Positions 23,433-34,635 of a stretch of DNA of 46,281 bases are shown piece after piece; the stretch's first letter is position 1; each line of letters starts with the position of its first letter. The position numbers were made by a program, and so were the translations under genes. Below the pieces are notes generated by a model. That model ran no database searches. It saw only the letters and a program-made list of their open reading frames with translations, and was not told the DNA's origin. Source of the DNA: Paenibacillaceae bacterium ZCTH02-B3 (GTDB lineage Bacteria; Bacillota; Bacilli; Paenibacillales; Paenibacillaceae); NCBI GenBank assembly GCA_002159065.1, contig LZRV01000157.1:1-46281 (forward strand), given 5' to 3'.

Positions 23433-24654
23433 ATGGAATCATGGAAACGAACAATGTGGATTTTGTGGGTCGGCGTCTTGTTGTGCGGCTCGAGCTACAC
23501 GATGTCGATCCCGTTTTTGCCGCTGTTTCTGGTCGACCTTGGCGTCGGCGAACAATCGGTTCATTTGTGGGCGGGCGTAGTCCATTCGTCCGCTTTTTTC
23601 GTCGGAGCCATCATGGCGCCGCTGTGGGGGGGCGATCGCCGACAGATACGGCAAGCGGAAAATGGTGATCCGGGCCGGATTCAGTCTGGCGGTCACCTAC
23701 GCGCTCTTCGCGGTCGTCCGCAGCCCGTGGGAGCTGGTGGCCGCCCGGCTGGTGCACGGGTTCGCGGGCGGGTTCATCCCGGCGGCGATGTCGATCGTGG
23801 CGAGCGTTTCGCCGAAAGAACGGATGAGCTGGAGTCTGGGGGTCATGCAATCGGCGACGATGACGGGCGGCATCCTGGGACCGCTGTTCGGCGGAGCGCT
23901 GGCGGAATGGTTCGGGTTCAGGATGTCGTTCGTCGTGGCCGCGGCCGTCATTTTTCTCGCCGCCCTCGCCGTCGTCGCCTGGGTGAAAGAAGATTCGGCT
24001 TCGCCGGCGGAAGCGCCGGCTAAGCCCGTTCGCCTGATGACGGCGCTGTCCAACAAACCGCTCCTGTTCCTGCTGATGCTGCTGGTTGTTTTTCAGGCGT
24101 CCTACAACATGATCCAGCCGCTCATGACGCTGCATATCGCGGATTTGCAAGGCGGCATGGAGGACGCGGCGCTTTCGTCGGGGATCGTGTTCGCCCTCAT
24201 CGGCATCGCGGGCATTGTCGGATCGCCGCTGTGGGGCAACGTGGGGGCGAAGCGCGGTCTTCTGCGCACGCTCATCCTGTGTCTGCTGGCCGCCGGAGGC
24301 TTTATGTCGCTGCAGCTGTTCGTGCAACAGCTGTGGCTGTTTGCGGCGGTGCAGTTCGCGTTCGGTTTGTTCATGGCGGGCGTCGTTCCGATGGTCAATA
24401 CGCTGGTCGTGCAAAATACGCCGGACGTGTTTCGGGGACGTTCGCTCGGCTTGACGGCAAGCGCCAACCAGCTTGGCTCGATGATCGGCCCGCTGATCGG
24501 CGGTTTCGTCGGGATGGCGCTGAACGTGCATTGGACGTTCTTCCTTGCGGGCTTGATGATGCTGGCGTTGGGCGGCGCCGTCTGGAACCGGTCGGCCTGG
24601 TTGAGCCGGGGTTCGGCAAAAGAGCGGGCGTCCGGCCGCAGCGTCCCCGGATGA
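23433..24654 (+). pseudogene. MFS efflux transporter with a frameshift at a G7 run
   Basis: Two overlapping frames together encode one 406-residue, 12-helix major facilitator protein similar to MdtG/TetA-type drug exporters. The first frame covers helices 1-2 up to F-F-V-G-A-I-M-A-P-L-W-G. The second resumes with D-R-Y-G-K-R-K-M-V, the typical loop 2-3 motif A. The shift falls at seven G residues (23626-23632); six would restore G-A-I-A-D-R-Y-G-K-R-K exactly, and the total length is then a multiple of three. It may be a sequencing error, a true mutation or a slippage switch. The rest of the gene is intact. The start ATG at 23433 has no strong ribosome site. Confidence 0.85.
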
Positions 24655-24700
24655 CAAGGCGCCGATCGGCACCATATGCCGCCGTCGCGGGCCGGTTCGG

Positions 24701-24729
24701 TTGACGGTGATGGGAAGTTTGGCTAGAAT
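24701..24729 (+). promoter_or_regulatory. Promoter upstream of the 2-hydroxyacid dehydrogenase gene
   Basis: TTGACG (24701-24706) and TAGAAT (24724-24729) are 17 bases apart. The start is near 24736, leaving a 5' leader of about 230 nucleotides. Confidence 0.6.
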
Positions 24730-24735
24730 TCGCGT

Positions 24736-24965
24736 ACAGCGAAACGTTCGGCAGATGACCGTTTGCGCAAGCAGGGAAGATGATGGGCGGGGACGACGCA
24801 CGCTCCTCACCGGTATCGGCGTTGGAGACAATCCGGCGGGCGTCCGCAACGGCGCGGCGTTCCGAAATAACGCGCCGTGCGTGAACCTCTGCCGCAAGCC
24901 ATTGACGGAGCGCGGACAGGAGGCGTCCATGTTCCGGCCTGTACAGAAAAGGAGATGTTCTGGGC
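24736..24965 (+). promoter_or_regulatory. Long structured 5' leader of unknown type
   Basis: No gene is supported in this stretch. It can form a hairpin GCGAAACG/CGTTTGCGC (about 24738-24772) and another around GGCGTT-CCGAAAT-AACGC (about 24865-24885). No T-box, SAM, purine, guanidine or other known aptamer core is recognised, and no clear terminator precedes the gene. It may be a new leader element or simply untranslated DNA. Confidence 0.35.
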
Positions 24966-25916
24966 ATGCCTGCGATTGCGGTATTGGTGGAAAACATGAA
25001 GGAACACCAGCTGGAGCGAATCCGGAACGCCTTGCCCGGCTGGGAGCTGTTGTACGGCGAAGACTTGACCGGCGATGAGGTGCGGCGCGCCGAAATCGTG
25101 GCCGGGTGGCGGGAGTGGGCGGAAAAGGCGGTGCTGGATCCGGCTTCCCGTTGCAAATGGGTGCAAACCTGGAGCGCGGGCGTCGATCGCCTGCCGCTCG
25201 GGCAAATGCTGGAGCGGGGCATCGTGGTGACGACCGCCAGCGGCGTGCACGCCTATCCGATTTCGGAAACGATTTTTGCGATGCTGCTGGCGCTGACCCG
25301 GAATTTGCACGTGTGTATCCGGAACCAATTGAAGCGGACGTGGGACCGCGGCGGCCTGAGGCTGGAAATGCACGGAAAGACGATCGGCATCGTCGGCGTC
25401 GGCGACATCGGCGAGGAGACGGCTCGCATCGCGAAAGCGTTCGGCATGACCGTTATCGGCGTCCGCCGCTCCGCGCTTCCGTCGCCGCACGTGGACCGGA
25501 TGGTGGGTCCCGGCGCGCTGCGCGAAGTGCTGCCGCTGTGCGATTATGTCGTCGTGACCGTGCCGGCCACCCCCGAAACGCGCCACATGTTCGACGAGCC
25601 GGAATTTTCCGCGATGAAACCGGGCGCGTTTTTCGTCAATATCGGGCGGGGGGCGACCGTGCGCACGGAGGCGCTGCTGGCGGCGCTGCGCAGCGGCCGG
25701 CTGGCGGGAGCCGGGCTGGACGTGTTCGAAGAAGAGCCGCTGCCGCCGGACCATCCGCTCTGGCAAATGGACAACGTTATCATTACGCCCCATTCATCGG
25801 GCTTCACCGAACATTACAATGACCGCGCGCTCGACATCTTTGTGGAAAACGCCGCGGCGTATTTGGCCGGCAAGCCGTTGCCGCTGAACGTCGTCGAGGC
25901 GTCGAAGCTGTATTGA
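24966..25916 (+). CDS. D-isomer specific 2-hydroxyacid dehydrogenase
   Basis: A 316-residue NAD(P)-dependent dehydrogenase that interconverts 2-oxo and D-2-hydroxy acids. The Rossmann motif is G-V-G-D-I-G (residues 144-149). The catalytic residues are Arg228 (N-I-G-R-G), Glu257 (F-E-E-E-P-L-P) and His276 (I-T-P-H-S-S-G). The V-R-R-S after the second strand suggests NADP preference, as in glyoxylate/hydroxypyruvate reductases. The ATG follows AAAGGAG by 11 bases. It converges with aconitase, separated by a strong terminator. Confidence 0.9.
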   Translation: MPAIAVLVENMKEHQLERIRNALPGWELLYGEDLTGDEVRRAEIVAGWREWAEKAVLDPASRCKWVQTWSAGVDRLPLGQMLERGIVVTTASGVHAYPISETIFAMLLALTRNLHVCIRNQLKRTWDRGGLRLEMHGKTIGIVGVGDIGEETARIAKAFGMTVIGVRRSALPSPHVDRMVGPGALREVLPLCDYVVVTVPATPETRHMFDEPEFSAMKPGAFFVNIGRGATVRTEALLAALRSGRLAGAGLDVFEEEPLPPDHPLWQMDNVIITPHSSGFTEHYNDRALDIFVENAAAYLAGKPLPLNVVEASKLY

Positions 25917-25928
25917 ACCCGTGATAGA

Positions 25929-25963
25929 GGGAGGGGGCTGGCCGCCCCCTCCCGTTTCATTTA
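25929..25963 (+). terminator. Intrinsic terminator after the dehydrogenase gene
   Basis: GGGAGGGGGC and GCCCCCTCCC form a perfect ten-pair stem with a TGGCC loop, followed by GTTTCATTTATT. Confidence 0.9.
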
Positions 25964-25984
25964 TTCGCCTGCAATATTTCCGGC

Positions 25985-28693
<2,709 letters not shown>

Positions 28694-28716
28694 GATGGCG
28701 TACCCCCTGCCTCGTT

Positions 28717-28733
28717 GTTTCATAGAATGAAAC
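28717..28733. promoter_or_regulatory. 17-bp palindromic operator GTTTCAT-AGA-ATGAAAC in the aconitase leader
   Basis: Seven-base perfect arms, at about +25 to +41 of the predicted acnA transcript. It matches the iclR site at 21052-21068 at 15 of 17 positions, including the centre AGA, with the two differences symmetric. A further half site, GTTTCAT (28773-28779), is in the promoter spacer. Confidence 0.65.
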
Positions 28734-28764
28734 TCGATTTCAAAAATGACCACAGTACACTACC

Positions 28765-28793
28765 AGTATATTGTTTCATCCCGTTTATGTAAA
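28765..28793 (-). promoter_or_regulatory. Promoter of acnA
   Basis: On the minus strand TTTACA (28788-28793) and TATACT (28765-28770) with a 17-base spacer. The predicted start is near 28758. The operator half site lies inside the spacer. Confidence 0.7.
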
Positions 28794-29001
28794 GATGCGG
28801 GAAGTTCCAGCGTCCGGCGGGACGGCGGGAAAATGGGGCGGAGTACCGGCGGGCGGAACGGCGGATCGGGCGGAGGTCCCGGGTGTTTGCCGCCGCTGCC
28901 GCTTCCGCCGGCGCCGCCGCGGACGGCGCAGGTTTTAACGGGATAACCGCCGGCATAAATCTGGAATGTAGGGCGGATTTTCGGTGCCGGGAGTGGGGGC
29001 G
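28794..29001. other. GC-rich spacer between acnA and the amidase gene
   Basis: The stretch is GC-rich and contains no supported gene or clear promoter. It is rich in CCGCCG/GGCGGG motifs. Confidence 0.35.
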
Positions 29002-30057
29002 ATGGCGGAGCGTGAACCGTGGAAGCAGGCGCTGGCCGATTATGTGAACGCGCTGAATGAAGCCTGCGTGCGGGAAGATCCGCGGCCGCTGGAGGCGGTG
29101 CGGGATCCGGAACACCGCCGGCGGCTCGTTCGCCGGCTGGAGGCGTCCGCGCGGCGGAACCGGACGGAAGGCATCGCGCCGGTGCGCAGCGAACTGCGGG
29201 CCCGGATCGTCCGGCAGGCGGCCGGAGACCGGGAAGCCCTGGCCGATGTGGAGTTGCACCACCTCCGTTCCTGGAAGCAGCGGGAGCAGCCGTGGCTGGA
29301 AGAACGCGTCGAACGCGAGCGCCTCCGGTTCGTCCGAATGGGCAGGGTTTGGCGCCTGGACCGGGTCGAACCGCTTTTTGCGGAAACGGAGGCGGTATGG
29401 CTGGAAACGGGCGCGGAGGAGGAGGCGGAGGGCGGCGCGGTCTTTCCGGTTTACGGGCGCGGTCCCGGCGTGGCGCCGGCGCCGTACTTCAACCCGGAGG
29501 CGGTGGGCAAATTCCGGCTCTACACGGGGGAGTGGGACGCGTACCGGGGCGTTCCCTACCGGCGCGAAGAGGCGGTCGCCTACGCCGATCTGTGGTGGAA
29601 CAAGAGCAACCCGGAATACGAAACCTTCGAGGTCAACTGCACGAATTACGTCTCGCAATGTCTCTTTGCGGGCGGCGCGCCGATGAACTATACTGGGAGG
29701 AGGGAATCGGGCTGGTGGTACAAGGGCCGGCAGAACGGCAGGGAATGGTGGAGCTACAGCTGGGCGGTCGCCAACGCCCTGACGGGTTACCTGTCCCGGC
29801 CGCGCGCCTTCGGCCTGCGGGCGGAGCGCGTCTCGTCTCCCTATGAACTGGCGCTCGGCGACGTCATCTGCTACGACTGGGACGGGTCGGGCACCTACCG
29901 GCACACGACGGTGGTGACCGGTTTTACGACCGACGGCGCGCCGCTCGTCAACGCCAACACGGTGAACAGCCGGCGGCGCTACTGGGACTACCGGGATTCC
30001 TACGCCTGGACGGAAGCGACGAGATACGCTTTCTTCCACGTGGCGGACGAGTTTTGA
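29002..30057 (+). CDS. Putative amidase-domain (Amidase_6) protein
   Basis: A 351-residue protein. The first 180 residues are charged and helical without a recognised domain. Residues about 185-351 match the Amidase_6 domain: Y-A-D-L-W-W-N, the nucleophile Cys in F-E-V-N-C-T-N-Y-V-S-Q-C, W-W-Y-K, S-W-A-V-A-N, G-D-V-I-C-Y-D-W and the His in Y-R-H-T-T-V-V-T-G. Spore-forming Bacillales often have such proteins (for example YhbB), thought to act on the cell wall. No signal peptide is seen, so it would be cytoplasmic or forespore-located. The ATG at 29002 follows GGGAG; a GTG at 28984 is possible. Confidence 0.85.
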   Translation: MAEREPWKQALADYVNALNEACVREDPRPLEAVRDPEHRRRLVRRLEASARRNRTEGIAPVRSELRARIVRQAAGDREALADVELHHLRSWKQREQPWLEERVERERLRFVRMGRVWRLDRVEPLFAETEAVWLETGAEEEAEGGAVFPVYGRGPGVAPAPYFNPEAVGKFRLYTGEWDAYRGVPYRREEAVAYADLWWNKSNPEYETFEVNCTNYVSQCLFAGGAPMNYTGRRESGWWYKGRQNGREWWSYSWAVANALTGYLSRPRAFGLRAERVSSPYELALGDVICYDWDGSGTYRHTTVVTGFTTDGAPLVNANTVNSRRRYWDYRDSYAWTEATRYAFFHVADEF

Positions 30058-30140
30058 GGGGCGGTCTCCGCCGGCGGGGACGACCGCCGGCGGCTTGGAG
30101 GCCCGGAGTGTTTTCACTATGGACATTCGGAGGTTGGGGA

Positions 30141-31283
30141 ATGGGGCGGAAAATTCGCGTCGGTCTCGTTTACGGAGGGCGTTCGGGGGAACACGAGGTC
30201 TCGCTGCAGACCGCGTTGTCGGTGGCCCGGGCTTTTGATTACGGACGCTACGAATTGATTCCTTTTTTTATTGACAAGCAGGGAAAATGGCGCTCCGGCC
30301 CTCCGCTGACGGCGCCGCCGGAATCGGTGGAACGGCTGGCGCTCGGGGCCGGCGGCACCGGCGAAACCTCCGGCGGCGATGCGCTGCCGGCGACGGGCGC
30401 TTCCGCCATCGTTCCTTTCGTGCGGGGCATGCTGGCCGAGCCGGAGCGGGAAGGGGACGGTCCGGCCATTGACGTGATGTTTCCGCTCCTGCACGGCACC
30501 TTTGGCGAGGACGGCACGATCCAGGGGCTGTTCGAGATGGCGGGCGTGCCGTACGTGGGAGCCGGCGTGCTCGCCTCCGCGGCCGGGATGGACAAGGTGA
30601 TCATGAAGCAGCTGTTCCGGCAGGCGGGTCTGCCGGTGGCGAATTTCATCCATTTTACAAAGTACGAATGGAACAGGGACCGGGACGGCATTCTCGCCGA
30701 AGCGGAAGAGCGGCTGGGCTATCCCAGTTTCGTCAAGCCGGCCAATCTCGGCTCCAGCGTCGGCGTCTCCAAGGCGCGCAATCGGGAGGAACTCGCGGCG
30801 GCCGTGGAAAAGGCGCTGCAGTTCGACCGCAAGGTGCTGGTGGAGGAATTCGTCGACGCCCGCGAGCTCGAGGTGAGCGTGCTGGGCAACGACGAACCGC
30901 GCACGTCCGTGGTCGGCGAGATTGTCAGCTCCAATGAGTATTACGATTACAACGCCAAGTATGTGGACGGCAAGTCCGTCATGATCATTCCGGCGGACAT
31001 TCCGCCGGAGACCGCCGAGGAAGCGCGCGACATGGCCGTCCGGGCGTTCCGCGCCATCGACGGCTCCGGGCTGTGCCGGGCGGATTTCTTTCTGAGGCGC
31101 GGCGACGGGAAGCTCCTGATCAACGAGGTCAACACGATGCCGGGCTTTACGCAGTTCAGCATGTATCCCCAGCTGTGGAAGGCGTCCGGCCTGTCGTATC
31201 CGGAACTGCTCGACGAGCTGATCCGGCTGGCGCTCGAACGGTTCCGGGAACGGCAGTCGCTGAAGTACGGCGAGAGGGAATGA
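30141..31283 (+). CDS. ddl: D-alanine--D-alanine ligase
   Basis: A 380-residue ATP-grasp enzyme that makes the D-Ala-D-Ala dipeptide of peptidoglycan. Landmarks are G-G-R-S-G-E-H-E-V-S, H-G-T-F-G-E-D-G-T-I-Q-G, V-K-P-A-N-L-G-S-S-V-G-V and N-E-V-N-T-M-P-G-F-T. The omega-loop Y-Y-D-Y-N-A-K-Y has the Tyr of dipeptide-forming enzymes rather than D-Ala-D-Lac ligases. The ATG at 30141 follows CGGAGGT. A G/A-rich insert at about residues 72-92 is not conserved. The next gene starts ten bases after the stop. Confidence 0.95.
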   Translation: MGRKIRVGLVYGGRSGEHEVSLQTALSVARAFDYGRYELIPFFIDKQGKWRSGPPLTAPPESVERLALGAGGTGETSGGDALPATGASAIVPFVRGMLAEPEREGDGPAIDVMFPLLHGTFGEDGTIQGLFEMAGVPYVGAGVLASAAGMDKVIMKQLFRQAGLPVANFIHFTKYEWNRDRDGILAEAEERLGYPSFVKPANLGSSVGVSKARNREELAAAVEKALQFDRKVLVEEFVDARELEVSVLGNDEPRTSVVGEIVSSNEYYDYNAKYVDGKSVMIIPADIPPETAEEARDMAVRAFRAIDGSGLCRADFFLRRGDGKLLINEVNTMPGFTQFSMYPQLWKASGLSYPELLDELIRLALERFRERQSLKYGERE

Positions 31284-31293
31284 GGGATCGGAT

Positions 31294-32601
31294 TTGGACT
31301 CCCTGCGGATCGCCATTCTCGCGGACGATTTGACCGGAGCGTGCGATACGGGCGTACAGATGGCAAGATACGGGTTTGTCGCGACCGTCTTGCTGGATGC
31401 CGGGAAGCGGCCGGGCATGCCGTCCGGCGTGGTCGCGGTCGACACCGACAGCCGCTCCCTGCCCGCGGACGAAGCTTTTGGCCGCGTCGCGGAAGCGTGC
31501 GATCTGCTCCTGAGGGAAAAATTTGAAATCTTCTATAAAAAAATCGATTCCACCATGCGGGGAAACATCGGCGCGGAGCTGGAGGCGGTATATCGGCATG
31601 TCCGGCCGGATTTCATCGTGATCGCGCCGTCCTTTCCCGAGGCCGGAAGGGTGGTCCGGGGAGGGCGTCTCTACGTGCACGGCGTTCCGCTGCACGAAAC
31701 GGAGGCGGGCCGCGATCCGAAGCGCCCGGTCACCCTTTCATATTTGCCGGATCTGTTACGCCGGCAATCGGATCAACCGGTGGCGTTGGTGACGGCGGAG
31801 GAACTCAGGGGAGACGCCGGGGCGCTGGCGGAAAAAATCCGCGGATGCCGCGGGGAGCGGATCCCGTACCTGGTGTTCGACGCGGAAACGGACGCCGACC
31901 TGGCGCGCATCGTATCGGCGGTCGGGCGATCGGGATGCCGCGCCGTGTGGGCGGGATCGGCGGGGCTGGCGCGCGCGCTCGCCGCAAGCTGGTCCCGGGC
32001 CCATGAAATGGACAAGCCCGTTTCCGTTCCGGATGGCGGCGGCACGGTGTGCATGGCGGTGGGCAGCGTCAACGCCCGGTCCCGGCGCCAGCTGGATGCG
32101 GTCCTGCGGCTGCCGGGCGTCACCGGCCTTGAAATGCGTTCCGAACAGGTGCTGGAAGAAGATTCCCGGAGGCGGGAGCTGGACCGTCTCCGGAAGGCGG
32201 CGGAGGAAGCGATGCGCCTTTCGCCGCGGGCGCTGGTGCTGTATTCGTCCGGCGGCGCGGAAGACGTGGAACGGGCGCGGTTCAAGGGGGCCGGTCTGGG
32301 CATGGACGTTTCGGCCGTCAGCGACGCCGTCAGCCGTGCGCTGGGCGAGCTTGCGGCCGGGATCATTGACGGATTCGGCATCCGCCATCTGGTGCTGACG
32401 GGCGGGGAAACGGCCAGACAGGTATGCTTCCGACTGGGGGCGCGGGCGATCAGGCTGACCGGCGAGCTGGAGCCCGGCGTGCCCATCGGAAGGCTTGACG
32501 ATGCGGGGGAACGGTGGGTGGTCACCAAAGCGGGCGGATTCGGAAGCGATCAGGTGCTGTGCGATGCCTTGCGCTTTTTCCGGAAGGAGGAAGAGTCGTG
32601 A
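31294..32601 (+). CDS. Four-carbon acid sugar kinase (DUF1537), D-threonate/D-erythronate kinase type
   Basis: A 435-residue two-domain kinase. The N-terminal domain has the signature I-L-A-D-D-L-T-G-A-C-D-T-G-V and K-K-I-D-S-T-M-R-G-N-I-G-A-E. The C-terminal nucleotide-binding domain has L-V-L-T-G-G-E-T-A-R-Q-V. Enzymes of this family paired with a PdxA2 phosphorylate D-threonate or D-erythronate at C4. Start: TTG at 31294, after GAGGGATCGGA; no in-frame ATG precedes the signature. The stop overlaps the start of the dehydrogenase gene. Substrate assignment rests on the gene pair. Confidence 0.85.
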   Translation: MDSLRIAILADDLTGACDTGVQMARYGFVATVLLDAGKRPGMPSGVVAVDTDSRSLPADEAFGRVAEACDLLLREKFEIFYKKIDSTMRGNIGAELEAVYRHVRPDFIVIAPSFPEAGRVVRGGRLYVHGVPLHETEAGRDPKRPVTLSYLPDLLRRQSDQPVALVTAEELRGDAGALAEKIRGCRGERIPYLVFDAETDADLARIVSAVGRSGCRAVWAGSAGLARALAASWSRAHEMDKPVSVPDGGGTVCMAVGSVNARSRRQLDAVLRLPGVTGLEMRSEQVLEEDSRRRELDRLRKAAEEAMRLSPRALVLYSSGGAEDVERARFKGAGLGMDVSAVSDAVSRALGELAAGIIDGFGIRHLVLTGGETARQVCFRLGARAIRLTGELEPGVPIGRLDDAGERWVVTKAGGFGSDQVLCDALRFFRKEEES

Positions 32602-33608
32602 AACCGGTGGTCGGCATCACGATGGGGGACGCGGCGGGAATCGGCCCCGAGGTGATCGTCAAGGCTCTGCGGCATGAATCGGTGTACGGGTGGTGCCGGC
32701 CCCTGGTCATCGGCGACGCCAAAATCCTGCGCCGGGCGGCCGGCGTCGTCGGCGCGGAGGAAATCGCGGTCCGGGCGATTCGCGACGTCGGGGAGGCCCG
32801 ATTCGTCCACGGCGAAATCGACTGTCTCGATCTGGATCTTCTGCCGGAGGATCTGCCGTTCGGGAGGCTCAGCGCGGCGGCCGGGGATGCGGCGTTCCGT
32901 TTTGTCGAGAAAGCCGTGGAACTGGCCGGGCGGGGAGACATCGACGCCATCTGCACCGCCCCCCTGAACAAGGAAGCGCTGCACCTGGCGGGTCACCGGT
33001 ATCCGGGACATACGGAAATTCTGGCGGAGCTCACCGGCACGACCGATTACGCGATGATGCTGGCCACGGGCAATTTGAAAGTGATTCACCTGACCACCCA
33101 TGTGGGGCTCATCCGGGCGATCGAAATGATCGATCCGGAGCGGACCTACCGGGTCATCAAGCTGGCCCACGAAACCCTGCAACGGGCGGGGGTGAGCCGT
33201 CCGCGCATCGCGGTGTGCGGCATCAACCCGCATGCGGGAGAGAACGGGCTGTTCGGCGAAGGGGAAGAGGAAACCAAGCTGGCCCCCGGCATCCGCCGCG
33301 CCGCGGAGGAAGGCATCGACGTCTCCGGCCCGCATCCCGCGGATACCCTGTTTTACCGGGCCGTGCGCGGCGAATTCGACGTCGTCGTCGCCTGTTACCA
33401 CGACCAGGGACATGCGCCCGTGAAGGTGCTAGGCATCGAGGAAGGGGTCAACATCACGGTGGGCCTGAAAGGCGGCATCGTCCGCACCTCCGTGGACCAT
33501 GGCACCGCCTTCGACATCGCCGGCAAAAATCTCGCGGACGAACGGAGCATGCTCGCCGCTTTGCGCGCGGCCGCCGAGCTTGCTCCCGGGCGGAATCCCC
33601 GGAATTAG
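32598..33608 (+). CDS. pdxA2: PdxA2-type 4-phospho-D-threonate/D-erythronate dehydrogenase
   Basis: A 336-residue NAD-dependent oxidative decarboxylase. Metal ligands are His168 (L-T-T-H-V-G), His212 (N-P-H-A-G-E) and His268 (C-Y-H-D-Q-G-H). G-D-A-A-G-I-G-P-E-V and C-T-A-P-L-N-K-E are conserved. True PdxA of vitamin B6 synthesis has the same fold. Translational coupling to a DUF1537 kinase (GTGA overlap) and the absence of pyridoxal genes favour the catabolic role: 4-phospho-D-threonate to dihydroxyacetone phosphate and carbon dioxide. The GTG at 32598 has GGAGG seven bases upstream. Confidence 0.88.
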   Translation: MKPVVGITMGDAAGIGPEVIVKALRHESVYGWCRPLVIGDAKILRRAAGVVGAEEIAVRAIRDVGEARFVHGEIDCLDLDLLPEDLPFGRLSAAAGDAAFRFVEKAVELAGRGDIDAICTAPLNKEALHLAGHRYPGHTEILAELTGTTDYAMMLATGNLKVIHLTTHVGLIRAIEMIDPERTYRVIKLAHETLQRAGVSRPRIAVCGINPHAGENGLFGEGEEETKLAPGIRRAAEEGIDVSGPHPADTLFYRAVRGEFDVVVACYHDQGHAPVKVLGIEEGVNITVGLKGGIVRTSVDHGTAFDIAGKNLADERSMLAALRAAAELAPGRNPRN

Positions 33609-33699
33609 ACCGGGGCGGTGTCCGCGTCAAGACGTTCGCCGCGCGGAAATGGCCGCGGAAAGCGGACGCGTAAAGCGGACAAGGGTTAGGATTTCCCGC

Positions 33700-33728
33700 T
33701 TGCAAATCCCCTTCGATTGGGTTACCTT
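33700..33728 (+). promoter_or_regulatory. Possible fabI promoter
   Basis: TTGCAA (33700-33705) and TACCTT (33723-33728), 17 bases apart, about 115 bases before the ribosome site. No FapR operator (TTAGTACC type) is visible. Confidence 0.45.
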
Positions 33729-33849
33729 GGCAAAAGGGAAAAATTCACGATTTCATTGGCCCTCACGGCCATGCGGCTTTTCCGGCCGGCACGCGCCGAC
33801 CGTTCGCCGGCCGATGGCCGGACGGTCAATAAGGAGGCAACGGTAAACC

Positions 33850-34620
33850 ATGAGCGGACTTTTGGACGGCAAAAACATGCTGGTCATGGGCGTGGCCAAC
33901 GAGCGCAGCATCGCCTGGGCGATCGCGAAGTCGCTGTTGTCCCAGGGCGCGCGGCTGATCATTACGTATGAAAACGAGCGGGTGGAAGAGCGCGTCCGGC
34001 GCCTGACGGAGACGATCCCCGGCGCGCTGGTGCTCCCCTGCAACGTCGCCAGCGACGCGGAAATCGAGGCTTTGGCGGCGCGGCTGAAGGACGAGGGCAT
34101 CGTGCTCCACGGCATCGCCCACTGCATCGCCTTCGCCAAAACCGAGGAACTGGAAGGCGAGTATGTACATACTTCCCGCGAAGGGTTCGCCCTGGCCCAC
34201 GACATCAGCGTCTACTCGCTGACGGCGGTGGTCCAGCGGTTGTACCCGCTGATGACGGAAGGCGGCAGCATCGTGACCATGACCTACCTCGGATCTCAGC
34301 GGGCGGTTCGCAATTACAACGTCATGGGCGTGGCCAAGGCGGCCCTGGAAGCGTCCGTGCGGTATCTGGCCGCCGACCTCGGGCCCCGGGGCATCCGCGT
34401 GAACGCCATTTCCGCGGGCCCGATCCGCACCCTCGCGGCGAAAGGAATCAAGGATTTCAACGCGATCCTGAAGCAGGTGGAAGAAAAGGCGCCGCTTCGC
34501 CGCAATACCGAAGCGTCCGAGGTGGGCGACACGGCCCTGTTCCTCATGAGCGACTGGGCGCGCGGCATCACCGGCGAAGTGATCTACGTGGACAGCGGAT
34601 ACCATATTCTGGGAGTGTGA
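33850..34620 (+). CDS. fabI: Enoyl-[acyl-carrier-protein] reductase (NADH)
   Basis: A 256-residue short-chain reductase completing each fatty acid elongation cycle; the target of triclosan. The cofactor motif is G-V-A-N-E-R-S-I-A-W-A-I-A. The catalytic pair is Tyr156 and Lys163 (Y-N-V-M-G-V-A-K), with Tyr146 in M-T-Y-L-G-S. I-S-A-G-P-I-R-T-L-A is the flexible substrate loop. AAGGAGG lies 12 bases before the ATG. The TSUP permease starts 15 bases after the stop. Confidence 0.96.
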   Translation: MSGLLDGKNMLVMGVANERSIAWAIAKSLLSQGARLIITYENERVEERVRRLTETIPGALVLPCNVASDAEIEALAARLKDEGIVLHGIAHCIAFAKTEELEGEYVHTSREGFALAHDISVYSLTAVVQRLYPLMTEGGSIVTMTYLGSQRAVRNYNVMGVAKAALEASVRYLAADLGPRGIRVNAISAGPIRTLAAKGIKDFNAILKQVEEKAPLRRNTEASEVGDTALFLMSDWARGITGEVIYVDSGYHILGV

Positions 34621-34635
34621 CGGGCCGGGACAGCC

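Noticed and set aside
25803-25815. PurBox-like CCGAACATT
   Set aside because: It lies inside the coding region of the 2-hydroxyacid dehydrogenase, lacks the A/T flank and has no inverted partner.
33609-33849. FapR operator before fabI
   Set aside because: No TTAGTACC-N2-GGTACTAA-like dyad is present in the 240 bases upstream.
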